Positions 25,054-33,814 are shown, counted from the first letter of the stretch. The stretch is 51,653 bases of DNA from CAMAUF01 sp046152925 (GCA_046152925.1 JBJXFX010000029.1:1-51653); one strand, 5' to 3'. The notes: generated by a model not told the origin, from the letters alone. Numbers and translations: made by a program.

Positions 25054-25917
25054 GTGGGAGTGGGTCACACTAGGGACGCGCGTGGCCGCGAGCCCGTCCA
25101 CTCGACCGTCGCCGAGCCATGGCCGTGGGAATATGCTGCTCACGCGGCCCACGCCATCGGCGGGCGGCTGGGGGCGGTTATGCGCATACGAAAGCTTGTT
25201 TCTTCGCGACTCGACTGGGACGCCGTGGCGGGAGTGGTGGCTGCCAGCCTCGCGATCATCCTCCACCTTCTTCACCTCGTAGAGGAGGATGTCGTCCTCA
25301 CGATTACGCTCGTCCTTCTGGCGCTGCTGCTCTTTCGCGACTTGCGCCGGGAAAATCGTGATGACGAACTCGCCGCCATCGTGGAGCGCCTGGAAGGCAA
25401 GCTCGACGCTGTGCAGCACAGTGTTGGCGCGAGTGCGCTGGGGCTGATTGGACCGGGCGAACTGCGGCGGACGAGCGAACGATTCGCGCGACAGGCGAGC
25501 GGGGAGATGGTCTGGTTCAACGTCTGCCTCTCGATGTTTCGCCCCCAAGCTCTCTTCGACAGCCTCTTGAAGCCAGCGATCGAGAATCCGGATATCACCT
25601 CGATCCAATTCGTCCTCGACGAGAGTGAGCGTGAACGCTGGGCCACCGAGGTGGTCCCAAAGGCCGCTCGATGCGCTGGCTTCGCCAAGCTCCGCGAACC
25701 GCGCTGGACTTCGCTCCGCGAGCCCATCTCGTTCATCCTCGCAGCCACGCGCGATGGCAAGAGCGAGGCGCAGCTCAGCTTCTGGGGCGAGCCGTTCATG
25801 GCTCAGGCAACCGGGCAGCAGATCCCGAGGTACGTGCTGCACGTGCCGAGCACATCGGAGCTCCTCCCTCGGCTTGCCGAAATTGAACGCATGCACCGCG
25901 TGGGTGCCGAGTCTTAA
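25054..25917 (+). CDS. Membrane-anchored protein of unknown function
   Basis: 287 residues from the GTG at 25054, or 245 from an ATG at 25180. After the variable N-terminus there are two close membrane helices (VAGVVAASLAIILHLLHL and VVLTITLVLLALLLF), then a cytoplasmic domain of about 170 residues. That domain begins with a helix (DELAAIVERLEGKLDAV) and continues with alternating strands such as MVWFNVCLSMF and ISSIQFVL-like segments (here TSIQFVLDESE). The layout recalls membrane-tethered phospholipase-D-like folds, but no HxK motif is present, so I assign no function. The GTG is preferred because a TANNNT element sits at the expected six-base distance; the ATG is preceded only by GGGGG. 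It ends in a four-base stop overlap with the convergent LLM gene. Confidence 0.65.
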   Translation: MGVGHTRDARGREPVHSTVAEPWPWEYAAHAAHAIGGRLGAVMRIRKLVSSRLDWDAVAGVVAASLAIILHLLHLVEEDVVLTITLVLLALLLFRDLRRENRDDELAAIVERLEGKLDAVQHSVGASALGLIGPGELRRTSERFARQASGEMVWFNVCLSMFRPQALFDSLLKPAIENPDITSIQFVLDESERERWATEVVPKAARCAGFAKLREPRWTSLREPISFILAATRDGKSEAQLSFWGEPFMAQATGQQIPRYVLHVPSTSELLPRLAEIERMHRVGAES

Positions 25918-27107
25918 CTGCGCCCTCGGTTCATGCGCGCGACTGCCTCCGCGGGGATTTCGATCCCCGCATCTGCGAACGCCTTGCCGATGGCCGCTTG
26001 TGCGGGCGCGAAAATCGTGGCGCGGTTTCCCGCGACCCACTGCTGGTTCGCCTGGATCGCGCCGAGCTGACCCTGGAAGCGCGGCGCCACGTACCGCGCC
26101 CAGAGTTCCATGCTCTTCAACGTCTTGTCCCAGGTCGTCCATTCATGCGTGTTGAAGAGGAGCGTGCCGAACCCGCCGGTCAGCTCGAAGATCCGTTCGA
26201 CCGCGGCGATGGCCTCGTCCGGCGTGCCGACAACCAGGCCGCCAGAGTCGATCATGCTTTGGACGCTAAAGTCCTTGCCAATCGGGCTGCCGAGGGTGTT
26301 GCCGAAGTATTCGGTGTAGAAGTGATGGCAGCCTTCCTCGATGTCTCTCCGCGCCTGGGCCGCGTCCTCCGCCAGATGCATCGAGATCAGCAGCCGCCAG
26401 TTCGCTCGCGAGATGGTCTGGCCATGCTTGGCCGCTGCGTCCTCGGCGAGCTTCCACGAAGCGGCCGCGTTGGTCATGCCACCCGGCTGCGACGAAGTCA
26501 CCGAAAGCATGCCGATCCCGTACTTGCCCGTCGCCGTTGGGCCGGCGGGGGAAAAGCTACTGGCGGCAGCGACATCGAGATGGGGCAGCGCGTACGGCGC
26601 CAGCTGCAAGCGCGCATCCCGCATCGTGAACCAGTCGGTCTCCATCGTCACCGTCTCGCCCTCGAGGAGCCGCATGATCGCGCCGAGCGACTCGTCCATC
26701 CGGCGGCGTTGCGTCAGCGGGTCGATGCCCATCTGGTAGGCGTCCGAAGTCAGCGCGCCTGGGCCCACTCCGAGCATCGCGCGGCCGCGGGTGAGGTGGT
26801 CGAGTTGCGACATTCGGTCGGCGAGCATGAACGGGTGGTGATAGGGCAGCGATGAGACGCCCGTCCCGAGCTTGATCCGCTTCGTGCGCTGGCCCGCCGC
26901 CGCAATCATCACCTCCGGGCTCGCGATGATCTCCCAACCCGCGCTGTGGTGCTCACCGAACCAAACCTCGTCGTAATCGAGCTTCTCCAGGTACTCCACG
27001 AGCTCGATGTCCCGCTCCAGGGCGAGCGTTGGGTTTTCACCAACCCGGTGGAACGGCGCCATGAAGATGCCGAACTTGAGACGTTGCGGACGGAAGACCT
27101 CGCTCAC
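25914..27107 (-). CDS. LLM-class flavin-dependent oxidoreductase (luciferase-like monooxygenase)
   Basis: 397 residues. Strong family signature: FGIFMAPFHR, then ELVEYLEKLDYDEVWFGEHHSAGWE, GTGVSSLPYHHPFMLADR and RGRAMLGVGPGALTSDA. This long form resembles alkanal/limonene-type monooxygenases that use reduced flavin and O2. The GTG at 27107 is chosen over a TTG at 27122 since GGAG lies seven bases before it. The C-terminal ~60 residues form an extra helical extension. The stop TAA overlaps the convergent plus-strand gene's stop (TTAA). It lies 69 bases upstream (in coordinates) of the DUF4012 stop; both are on the minus strand and may be cotranscribed. Confidence 0.9.
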   Translation of the reverse strand: MSEVFRPQRLKFGIFMAPFHRVGENPTLALERDIELVEYLEKLDYDEVWFGEHHSAGWEIIASPEVMIAAAGQRTKRIKLGTGVSSLPYHHPFMLADRMSQLDHLTRGRAMLGVGPGALTSDAYQMGIDPLTQRRRMDESLGAIMRLLEGETVTMETDWFTMRDARLQLAPYALPHLDVAAASSFSPAGPTATGKYGIGMLSVTSSQPGGMTNAAASWKLAEDAAAKHGQTISRANWRLLISMHLAEDAAQARRDIEEGCHHFYTEYFGNTLGSPIGKDFSVQSMIDSGGLVVGTPDEAIAAVERIFELTGGFGTLLFNTHEWTTWDKTLKSMELWARYVAPRFQGQLGAIQANQQWVAGNRATIFAPAQAAIGKAFADAGIEIPAEAVARMNRGRS

Positions 27108-27176
27108 GATGGGACTCCACAAGATGCTTTGCTGGACGCTAACAATGTTCGCCCTCAGGCGCCAATCGAGCGCGCG

Positions 27177-29078
27177 TTAGAACCGCACGAGCACGGAGAC
27201 ATCGGTCGTCAGGCAGCGGCGCCCATCGCGCTCGGAGCCGCCGTGGAGCTCGATAGCGTCCGCGGCCGCGCCCTCCCGCGTCACCGCGATCGCGAGGCAC
27301 ATCCCGTCGGTGCCCGGCTGCTTCTGAATGGTGAGGGCGTAATCCCAGCTCTCGGGCGCCGGCCGGATGGGCGACGTCCAGGTGAACGTGACGACCTTTC
27401 GCTGCCCCGAGGGAAGCGGCAGATAGGTCCCGAACCAGGACTTCCCGGCGTCCTCACCGATGTCCTCCACACTCGCCGGTGCGCTATCCACCTGGACGGC
27501 GAAGTCGCCGATGCCCGGCGGTCCGAACACGCGCAGGTACCCGCCGTACAGACCGCCTTCCATGAGGCGCGCAATAAGGTCGGCGTCGCGGTCGACCGAC
27601 CATTCGGGCAGCGAGTTGTAGTACTCGAGCTGGAGGCGGTGACGGGCCCGTCCGAAGGCGTCGAGGTCCACGGTGTACTCGCCCTGCGGCTTGATGATCA
27701 GGTTGAGCTTGGTCGAATGGAGGCTCGCCTCGTTCAGCATCAGATAGTCGCCATCCGGCGATTCGACCCGGCCATCCCAGCCGATGTCCCGCAGGATCGT
27801 CTGCTCGTTGGGCCGGTACGAAAGCAGTTGGATGTGACGCTCGTTGCCCAAGTGCTGGACAGTCTTGACTGCGTCGGCCCAGCGATCCGAAGGGAGCGCG
27901 AGGAGGTCCGACAGCAGCAGTGCCGCCAGTTCGCCAATCAGCGACTTTCGGTCATCGACCGGCGCGAAGGCCGGCCGAGTCACGCGCTCAAGCTCGAGGA
28001 TCACGTTGTCCTGCGTGAAGGTGATCGGGCCAAAGCCTGGCGCATCAAGCGTTTTGGGCCCGGTGAACGTCATCAACCGTTCCAGCACCACCAGGTCGAC
28101 CGCTATCACCCCGTCGATCTTCTGGGGGCCGTTGATCAGCTCGTAGAACTCCCGCGCCTGCTGCGCCCATGACGGAAAGTCCGGGTTCCAGTTGCTGACC
28201 AAGAGATTCCACGTGTACTCGCGGAGAAGGTACCGCTGCAGGGGCCCGGGCGGCGGGATGTAGGGGACCCCGATCTCCAGGGCCCTCCCCCGCCAGAGCG
28301 TGGAGTCGGTGAACTGGATAGGGCCGTTCACGCCGTTGGTCACCGGCATGATGCCCGCCGCCGTCACGAGACCGCCGCCCGGCATCAGCTCGCCGTTGTT
28401 CAGCGCCAAGACGAGGTAGTGGCGCTCACCTTCAAATCCCAAGAAGCCACTGACCAGCGCCTGCGCGTCCGTCGCCGACTCGATCGCGTTGGCGAGGTGC
28501 GGCAGGTCGTTGTCCAAGCGGTCACGGGCCCGTCCTAGCGGTCCCGCCAACTGGGCATCGCCCAGCTCGAGCCGCAGGCGGACGGCTTCGTTCACCCCGG
28601 CTTCCATACGGGCGAGTTCGGGCTCCGTCTGCTCCAACAACGTGAGGACGGAGCGGGTGAGCGGTTCGCCCGTTGGCGGCGCATCCCGCAGCGCGATCGC
28701 CTTGGCCGCCACCGACAACGCATCATCGGCAACGACGGTGAGGACGCCGGCGATGTCGAGCATGTCGCGCGCTCCCTTCACTTGGTCGTCCGCACGGGGC
28801 AGTCGGCCAAGCGCCCACACGAGCGGGTCCCAATCGAGGTGCGCCTTGGCCCGGTCGATGTTCCCTCGGGCGGAGTTGACGTCGCGCGTCAATTCGGCGA
28901 GCTCCTGGTCCGACATATCGAACCCGGTCGCACTGAAGCGATCCTTGGCCCGGACGAGGTCGGAGCGCGCACCAGTGAAGCTCTGGTAGAGCGTGAAATA
29001 GTGCCACCCGGCCACCACCACGACGATCAGGACGACGGCGGCCCAAGCCGTCCGCGGGCGGAAAAGCGCGGGCATCAT
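27177..29078 (-). CDS. DUF4012 membrane-anchored surface protein
   Basis: 633 residues. One N-terminal membrane helix (AWAAVVLIVVVVAGWHYF) followed by a large extracytoplasmic region. The DUF4012 core shows YLVLALNNGELMPGGGLV (about residues 220-237), a WRGRAL segment, IPPPGPLQRYL and IDGVIAVDLVVLERL. DUF4012 proteins are found in Gram-positive and Chloroflexota envelope or exopolysaccharide loci, but no biochemical role is established. Start could be TTG 29084 or either of two ATGs at 29078 and 29075; the first ATG is taken. It is head to head with the sortase, with 25 bases between the starts, so both promoters must overlap the neighbouring coding region. Confidence 0.85.
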   Translation of the reverse strand: MMPALFRPRTAWAAVVLIVVVVAGWHYFTLYQSFTGARSDLVRAKDRFSATGFDMSDQELAELTRDVNSARGNIDRAKAHLDWDPLVWALGRLPRADDQVKGARDMLDIAGVLTVVADDALSVAAKAIALRDAPPTGEPLTRSVLTLLEQTEPELARMEAGVNEAVRLRLELGDAQLAGPLGRARDRLDNDLPHLANAIESATDAQALVSGFLGFEGERHYLVLALNNGELMPGGGLVTAAGIMPVTNGVNGPIQFTDSTLWRGRALEIGVPYIPPPGPLQRYLLREYTWNLLVSNWNPDFPSWAQQAREFYELINGPQKIDGVIAVDLVVLERLMTFTGPKTLDAPGFGPITFTQDNVILELERVTRPAFAPVDDRKSLIGELAALLLSDLLALPSDRWADAVKTVQHLGNERHIQLLSYRPNEQTILRDIGWDGRVESPDGDYLMLNEASLHSTKLNLIIKPQGEYTVDLDAFGRARHRLQLEYYNSLPEWSVDRDADLIARLMEGGLYGGYLRVFGPPGIGDFAVQVDSAPASVEDIGEDAGKSWFGTYLPLPSGQRKVVTFTWTSPIRPAPESWDYALTIQKQPGTDGMCLAIAVTREGAAADAIELHGGSERDGRRCLTTDVSVLVRF

Positions 29079-29103
29079 CGGCAAGATAAGCTGGGAGGCA
29101 GTT

Positions 29104-29829
29104 ATGAGCGTGACCTACCGCCGCCTGCGTAACCGGCCCTTCTGGCGCTCGGCTCCGGCCATGCTCGCGGTGACCGTGTTGGTCGCCGCCGGCGTCGTCG
29201 CGGGAGCGCTCACGCTCGTCCCATCGGACGCCCCGGACGAGCCGACGGCCGAGCGATACCGCCAGCTCGACACGCGCCGCGCCGTCCGCGCCGACGTGCG
29301 CGGCGAGCCCGCGCCAGTCTCGGTCCTCGCCAACGCCGTGGCGGCCCCGACCGTGCCGCCCCCGCCCGTCTACGCGGCGCCGATCGACCGCGTCCGTGTC
29401 CCGAAGATCGGCGTCGATGCGCCGATCACCATCCGCGGGATCGACAGCACCGGCCGGATGGAGAACCCACGCGGCCCCGACGACATCGCTTGGTATCAAT
29501 TCACCACGAAGCCCGGCCTCGGCGGTAACGCCGTCTTCTCTGGCCATGTGGATTATGTCGGGCGCGGCCCCGCCGTCCTCTGGGACCTCAAGAAGCTCGC
29601 CCAAGGCGACGTCGTCGAGGTCGCCCTGAGCGATGGGACGCTCCTTGAATACGCCATCGATAGCACGCAATCGTTCGACGTAGACGACATCCCGATGGAG
29701 GATGTGCTCGCCCCGACGGCGCTCGACACCCTCACGATTATCACGTGCACGGGTTCGTTCGTCGCTGGCGATTACACCCACCGCCTCGTGGTGAAAGCTA
29801 CGCGCACCAAGGTCACCGAACCCGGCTAA
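29104..29829 (+). CDS. Sortase
   Basis: 241 residues. An N-terminal membrane helix (MLAVTVLVAAGVVAGALTLV) is followed by a Pro/Ala-rich linker and the sortase beta-barrel. The catalytic triad is visible: His in FSGHVDY (about residue 145), Cys in IITCTG (about 218) and Arg in YTHRLVV (about 230). It resembles class D/F sortases, which cleave LPXTG-like motifs and join proteins to the envelope or to each other. No protein in the window has a recognisable C-terminal sorting signal. GGGAGG lies five bases before the ATG. It is divergent from the DUF4012 gene and its stop overlaps the CMD gene's stop by four bases (CTAA). Confidence 0.9.
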   Translation: MSVTYRRLRNRPFWRSAPAMLAVTVLVAAGVVAGALTLVPSDAPDEPTAERYRQLDTRRAVRADVRGEPAPVSVLANAVAAPTVPPPPVYAAPIDRVRVPKIGVDAPITIRGIDSTGRMENPRGPDDIAWYQFTTKPGLGGNAVFSGHVDYVGRGPAVLWDLKKLAQGDVVEVALSDGTLLEYAIDSTQSFDVDDIPMEDVLAPTALDTLTIITCTGSFVAGDYTHRLVVKATRTKVTEPG

Positions 29830-30458
29830 CGGCTGATCTGGCTCATGATGTCCGCCGACTGCTGCCCCGGCGCGGCGATTTCGACAATCCGCTCATCCAC
29901 GTCGTCGTACTCCATCCGCAAGGCCCGCGTGATCGTTGCGTGCATCTTGTAGGTGCAGACGGCGTAGGTCAGTTCGAGGATCTGCTCGTCGCTAAGGTGC
30001 GCCTTGAGCGCCGCGAAGGTCGCGTCTTGGACGCGGCCATCTTGGAGCACGAGTTCGTCCGTGTAGGCGAGGACGGCCCGGTCGGCCGCGTCGAACACAT
30101 CGGATGCGCTAAAGGCCGGGATCGCGACCAGCTTGGCCTCCGGTATGCCCGCCGCCCGCCCGGCTTTGCAGTGCTGCGAGAACACGAACTGGCTTCCGCC
30201 GGTGAAGCCCGCGCGGATCAGCCCGAGCTCACGGTGGTAGGGCGAAAGCAGCCGCCGCTTGCTGTTCAGCAGCCCGAAGCCCTGCTGCGCGTGCGCCAAC
30301 ACATCGGGCACGAGCGCGAAGACCGTCCACCAGTTGCCGGGCGTGCCCGTCGCCGTCCCCGGCTGCGCGACGGGGTCCCGGTCGCCGAAGAGCCGCTGGT
30401 ACGTCTGCCGGATGTCGTCGGAGGCTTCGGCGAGCGGGACCTGGCGAAGTCGGGGCAT
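29826..30458 (-). CDS. Carboxymuconolactone-decarboxylase/AhpD-like protein
   Basis: 210 residues. CMD-family layout: PGNWWTVFALVPDVLAHAQQGF, then ELGLIRAGFTGGSQFVFSQHCKAGRAAG, and ELVLQDGRVQDATF-type helices. AhpD peroxidases need a CxxC pair; here there is a single Cys in QHCKAG, so a classic AhpD redox cycle is unlikely and a CMD-like or dehydratase-type role is possible. ATG at 30458 is used, as the upstream 40 codons are not conserved-looking. It is 29 bases after the EthD-like gene and is the last gene of the six-gene minus-strand operon that starts at 33675. Confidence 0.82.
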   Translation of the reverse strand: MPRLRQVPLAEASDDIRQTYQRLFGDRDPVAQPGTATGTPGNWWTVFALVPDVLAHAQQGFGLLNSKRRLLSPYHRELGLIRAGFTGGSQFVFSQHCKAGRAAGIPEAKLVAIPAFSASDVFDAADRAVLAYTDELVLQDGRVQDATFAALKAHLSDEQILELTYAVCTYKMHATITRALRMEYDDVDERIVEIAAPGQQSADIMSQISR

Positions 30459-30487
30459 TGGGGGACTCCTCGGGGAATCCCCGCAGT

Positions 30488-30832
30488 CTACCCGCGAAAG
30501 TGAAAAGCGCGATTGAACTTGTACCAGCCGGCGCCGACGATCTTCAGCGAGCCGTTGCCGGGCAAGCGGCCCGGCCACGAACTCGGGTCGCGCTGGTACT
30601 TCGCGAGCAAGACCTCGGCCTCGTTCTCGTCGTCGCAGTCAAACTCGTAAATCGTCATGAACCCGGCGGGATTCGTGCCCGCGAACCCCTTCGCGAGTTC
30701 GTACACCGTGCCGTTGAGAATAACGGGGCAGTTCGCGGTGTCCTCAACGTGGTTGCCGAGGTACCACTCTTCGAACTCCTGCTCTTTGCCCTCGTGGGGC
30801 TCGACCATACCGACCAGGATGAGCTTGGCCAA
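30488..30832 (-). CDS. Small EthD/ferredoxin-like dimeric alpha-beta barrel protein
   Basis: 114 residues with the pattern KLILVGMVEPHEGKEQEFEEWYLGNHV, a strand then helix with EWY-NHVED, followed by MTIYEFDCDD. This matches EthD-like dimeric alpha+beta barrel proteins that act on polar aromatic or polyketide-like intermediates, often with SDRs and SnoaL-like proteins. No catalytic residues can be named. It lies 12 bases after the SnoaL-like gene in the operon. ATG with no conflict; a small family protein of normal length. Confidence 0.78.
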   Translation of the reverse strand: MAKLILVGMVEPHEGKEQEFEEWYLGNHVEDTANCPVILNGTVYELAKGFAGTNPAGFMTIYEFDCDDENEAEVLLAKYQRDPSSWPGRLPGNGSLKIVGAGWYKFNRAFHFRG

Positions 30833-30844
30833 CAGACGCCTCCT

Positions 30845-31363
30845 TTAGGTGATCCGGTAGACGACGGGGCGGCCACCGCGAAGGGCGCCCTCGCCGAGTG
30901 TATTTGCGAGATACGGGGGCTTCTGGTCCTCGACCCGCCAACCCCAGGTGCTCACGATCCGCATCCGGTGGATCAGCCACTTCCCCTGGTTCCGCCGGAA
31001 CGTGATTTGATAGAGCCCGCCGCCGAAGCCGTAGGCGCCGCTCGTGATGAAGTACGCGCTGAGGTCGGCGAGGTCGCCCGTGACGTTCACCGTCACGTTC
31101 GCCGAGTGGTGACGCCCGATGCCGCCGTGGTGCGGGGCATAGAGCGCGCGGATGTTGCCGCGACCCTCGAAGTGCAGGTCCTTGCCGCTGCCCGGCGGGT
31201 AGTTCGCGACATCCAGGATCGCGTCGGCCTCGAAGATGTCGAGCAGCTCATCGAGCCGGTCGCCATCGAGGTAGTGCAGGTATTCGTTGAAGGTGCTGAC
31301 ACACGCTTCGCGGGATTCGAGGCGGTCGAGACGGCGGCGGAGGTCGGCGATTTCGTCGGTCAT
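30845..31363 (-). CDS. SnoaL-like/NTF2-fold protein
   Basis: 172 residues. The start EIADLRRRLDRLESREAC and the middle YLDGDRLDELLDIFEADAILDV are typical of SnoaL_4 polyketide-cyclase-like proteins, in which a cone-shaped NTF2 fold binds hydrophobic substrates. Later strands include ANVTVNVTGDLADLSAYFI and GKWLIHRMRIV, which close the barrel. Family members act as dehydratases, isomerases or scytalone-like enzymes and commonly neighbour SDRs in alicyclic degradation operons. The ATG overlaps the upstream SDR stop (ATGA), so translation is coupled. Confidence 0.85.
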   Translation of the reverse strand: MTDEIADLRRRLDRLESREACVSTFNEYLHYLDGDRLDELLDIFEADAILDVANYPPGSGKDLHFEGRGNIRALYAPHHGGIGRHHSANVTVNVTGDLADLSAYFITSGAYGFGGGLYQITFRRNQGKWLIHRMRIVSTWGWRVEDQKPPYLANTLGEGALRGGRPVVYRIT

Positions 31364-32253
31364 TTCCGCGCCGGCCCTGCGAAGCTCACGTTCCGCATCG
31401 GCGGTACATCGTCCCAGGGCGGGGCGCCGAACATCCGAAGCGGCTCGCCCGTGAAGTCAGGCCGCCAGCGCAGGAGGCTGTCCATCCGCTGGCGCGGTCC
31501 AAGCTCCACCGGGTAGCCCGCCCAGGCGCCGACGTTCTCGCCGGTCCGGCCGTCCTTCATGAGCTGGATCATCAAGTCCGCAATCTGCTCGGGACGCATC
31601 CAGCCCTTCACCGTGTCTGCGGGCGGGTCGTTCGGCTTGAAGAGGCCGCGGAGCATGGCGGTGTCGGTCGCGCCCATCGCTATCCCGTTGACGCGGATGT
31701 TCTTCTCGGCCAGGCTGAGTGCCCACGGCCCCGTGAAGCCGTTCATCGCCCACTTCGAGGCGTTGTAGCAGTCCGTCGCCGGCGAGTTCGTCCCCTCGCT
31801 GCGGGCGGGCAGCACGTAGTACGTGCTGACGTTGACGATGTCGCCGCCGCCCCGCTTCAGCATCTCCTGGACGCAGAGGCGGCCCATCATCATCGCGCCC
31901 TTCATGTTCGTGTCGAAGATCTCGTCGAAGTCGGCGAGTGCCTTCTCCCACGGGTCGGTGACGAGGCTGCGGGTCCACTTCCCGGCGTTGTTCACGAGGA
32001 CGTCGACGCCGCCCAGCTCCGCGGCCGCATCCCGGACAAGGGCTTCGCAGTCCTCTCGCTTCGAAACGTCGCCTTGGCGGACGACCACCCGGTGTCCGAG
32101 CCTGCGGAGCTCTGCGCCCACCTGCGCCACTTCGGGCTTGAGGTCCATGATGGCGACGTCTGCGCCTTCTTGGGCGAGGCGCGTGGCGAATGCTGCCCCG
32201 AGGCCCTGTGCGGCCCCTGTCACAATCGCGACTTTACCGTCGAGGTAGGCCAT
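31360..32253 (-). CDS. Short-chain dehydrogenase/reductase
   Basis: 297 residues. Rossmann nucleotide site TGAAQGLG (residues 12-19), NNAGK near residue 90, the active-site YNASK (Tyr about 166, Lys about 170) preceded by Ser in the ST segment, and the C-terminal lid. The acidic D37 region (IMDLKPE) suggests preference for NAD(H). It is longer than classic SDRs at its C-terminus and is similar in layout to the adjacent SDR, probably from an old duplication. It probably oxidises a secondary alcohol; the substrate is unknown. It starts three bases after the next SDR's stop. Confidence 0.92.
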   Translation of the reverse strand: MAYLDGKVAIVTGAAQGLGAAFATRLAQEGADVAIMDLKPEVAQVGAELRRLGHRVVVRQGDVSKREDCEALVRDAAAELGGVDVLVNNAGKWTRSLVTDPWEKALADFDEIFDTNMKGAMMMGRLCVQEMLKRGGGDIVNVSTYYVLPARSEGTNSPATDCYNASKWAMNGFTGPWALSLAEKNIRVNGIAMGATDTAMLRGLFKPNDPPADTVKGWMRPEQIADLMIQLMKDGRTGENVGAWAGYPVELGPRQRMDSLLRWRPDFTGEPLRMFGAPPWDDVPPMRNVSFAGPARK

Positions 32254-32256
32254 TGC

Positions 32257-33075
32257 TTAGGCTCCTTCGCTGATCAGGTGGTCGGCCTTGGCCGGCGGGA
32301 TCGGTTGCAACACGATTTCGTGGCCCACCCAGGTGCCAATCTGCTGGCCAGTGCGGCCGCCCGGCCCCTCTTTGATGATTTGGATGGCAAGATCACACAC
32401 CTGCTCGGGCTTCATCCAGGTCGCCACGGTCTCCGGCTTCACGTTGGGGCCGTTAAAGCCGCGCAGCATGTTCGAATCGGTCGCGCCCATGCACATCGCA
32501 TTGACGCGGATGTTGTGCTCCTTGAGCGCCTTCGCCCAGGCGACGGTGAACCCGGTGACGCCCCACTTTGAAGCGTCGTAGAGGTCCATGCCGCCCCCGC
32601 CGAGCGTCGCCCGGCCCGGGTGCGTGTGCACGTGGTCGGTGCCGACGTTGATGATGTTCCCGCCACGCCCGCCGGCGATCATCACCGGGATGACCGCCCG
32701 GCCGAACATGTACTCGCCCTTGAGGTTGACGCCGACGAGCTTCTCGTAGTCTTCCAGCGACTTATCGAGGTTGTCGGTCGCCGTGCTGCTGCGGTGGATG
32801 CCCGCGTTGTTGATCAGGACGTCGATCCGCCCGAACGCGGCGACGGCGCCATCTACCACCCGCCGGACATCGGCCGGGACCGAGACATCCGCCACGTAGG
32901 CGAGCACTTTCACGCCGTAGGTCTCGGCGATCTCCTTGCCCGCCTGCTCGACTTCGGGCCGGACGTCGCAGATCGCGAGGTTGCAGCCTTCCTTCGCGAG
33001 CGCCTTCGCATAGTTGTTGCCGAGGCCAACCGCTCCGCCGGTCACGATCCCGGCCTGGCCATCCAAGAATCCCAT
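32257..33075 (-). CDS. Short-chain dehydrogenase/reductase
   Basis: 272 residues. Nucleotide site TGGAVGLG (12-19), acidic CDVRPE after beta-2 (suggesting NAD), NNAGIH, and the catalytic YDASK. Its GGGMDLYDASKWG segment parallels DCYNASKWA in the next SDR, showing the two are paralogues. It starts with ATG preceded by GGAGG five bases upstream. It is the second gene of the operon after the FMN-binding protein. Two successive SDRs usually handle successive hydroxyl groups in ring or side-chain breakdown, but this is inference. Confidence 0.92.
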   Translation of the reverse strand: MGFLDGQAGIVTGGAVGLGNNYAKALAKEGCNLAICDVRPEVEQAGKEIAETYGVKVLAYVADVSVPADVRRVVDGAVAAFGRIDVLINNAGIHRSSTATDNLDKSLEDYEKLVGVNLKGEYMFGRAVIPVMIAGGRGGNIINVGTDHVHTHPGRATLGGGGMDLYDASKWGVTGFTVAWAKALKEHNIRVNAMCMGATDSNMLRGFNGPNVKPETVATWMKPEQVCDLAIQIIKEGPGGRTGQQIGTWVGHEIVLQPIPPAKADHLISEGA

Positions 33076-33096
33076 GATTTCCTCCGTGTGGTTGGG

Positions 33097-33675
33097 TTAG
33101 TGGCCCTGGGGGAAGTCGAACTCTTCGCCCCAGACGTCGATGCCTTCGGTCTCGGCGCGCCGCATCTTGTGGCCGTCGTAGGTGCGCCAGCTATCGATGT
33201 GGATCTTCATGAACCAGCGATTCGGGCTATCGAAGGTCGAGTACTCCCGCGCCCGCTGGGCATCGCTCAAGTGTGGCAAGCGTTGGCGGCCGACAAAGTG
33301 CTCGATCCACATCCTTCGATACTCTTCGCCATAGTAGAGCTCGACGCGTCCGCGTACCGTCGTCTGCTTCTGGGTGTCATCGGCTTTCCAGATGCAGAGG
33401 CAGATCTGCGGGTTCCGCTTCCACGCCTGGAACTTGTGACGGTTGGTCGTCGACGTGATCCACATATGGCCGCCACGCTCCCCGCCGTCTGGGATCCAGA
33501 TGTAGGACATCAACGCGGTGACGGGCGCTTGATCCTTGGTCACCCAGGAGACGGCGGCGAAGTTGCGGGTCTTTATCACGTCCCACATTTCGTCTTCGTC
33601 CCAGGTGAAGGGCTCGATATATTGCCGGCTCCACCACGATGGCCGGCCCGGGATCAATGACGGTGCCTCGGCCAC
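33097..33675 (-). CDS. Pyridoxamine 5'-phosphate oxidase-like FMN/F420-binding protein
   Basis: 192 residues. Split-barrel fold: FAAVSWVTKDQAPVTALMSYIWI, then HMWITSTTNRHKFQAWKRNP (phosphate-binding style), ICLCIWKADDT and later RGRVELYYG. Such proteins bind FMN or F420 and can be oxidases or F420-dependent reductases. The GTG at 33675 is selected since GGGAGG lies eight bases upstream; the longer TTG start at 33717 adds 14 Trp/Arg-rich residues without such a site. It heads the operon that includes the SDRs, SnoaL-like, EthD-like and CMD genes. Confidence 0.85.
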   Translation of the reverse strand: MAEAPSLIPGRPSWWSRQYIEPFTWDEDEMWDVIKTRNFAAVSWVTKDQAPVTALMSYIWIPDGGERGGHMWITSTTNRHKFQAWKRNPQICLCIWKADDTQKQTTVRGRVELYYGEEYRRMWIEHFVGRQRLPHLSDAQRAREYSTFDSPNRWFMKIHIDSWRTYDGHKMRRAETEGIDVWGEEFDFPQGH

Positions 33676-33814
33676 GCTGCCTGCCTCCCTTGCGTGCCAT
33701 CTTGGCCAGACGGCCAAACTTCTGGCTCACGCTGCGGGTCGGGATTATAGGCGGAGTCGCCTACCGCGCGCGAGCGCCGACCCGTCGTCCCTTTCGCGTT
33801 GCGGCTTGGAGCCG

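Noticed and set aside
25054..25917. Membrane protein as a phospholipase D
   Set aside because: The fold looks similar in layout, but neither HxK(x)4D motif is present.
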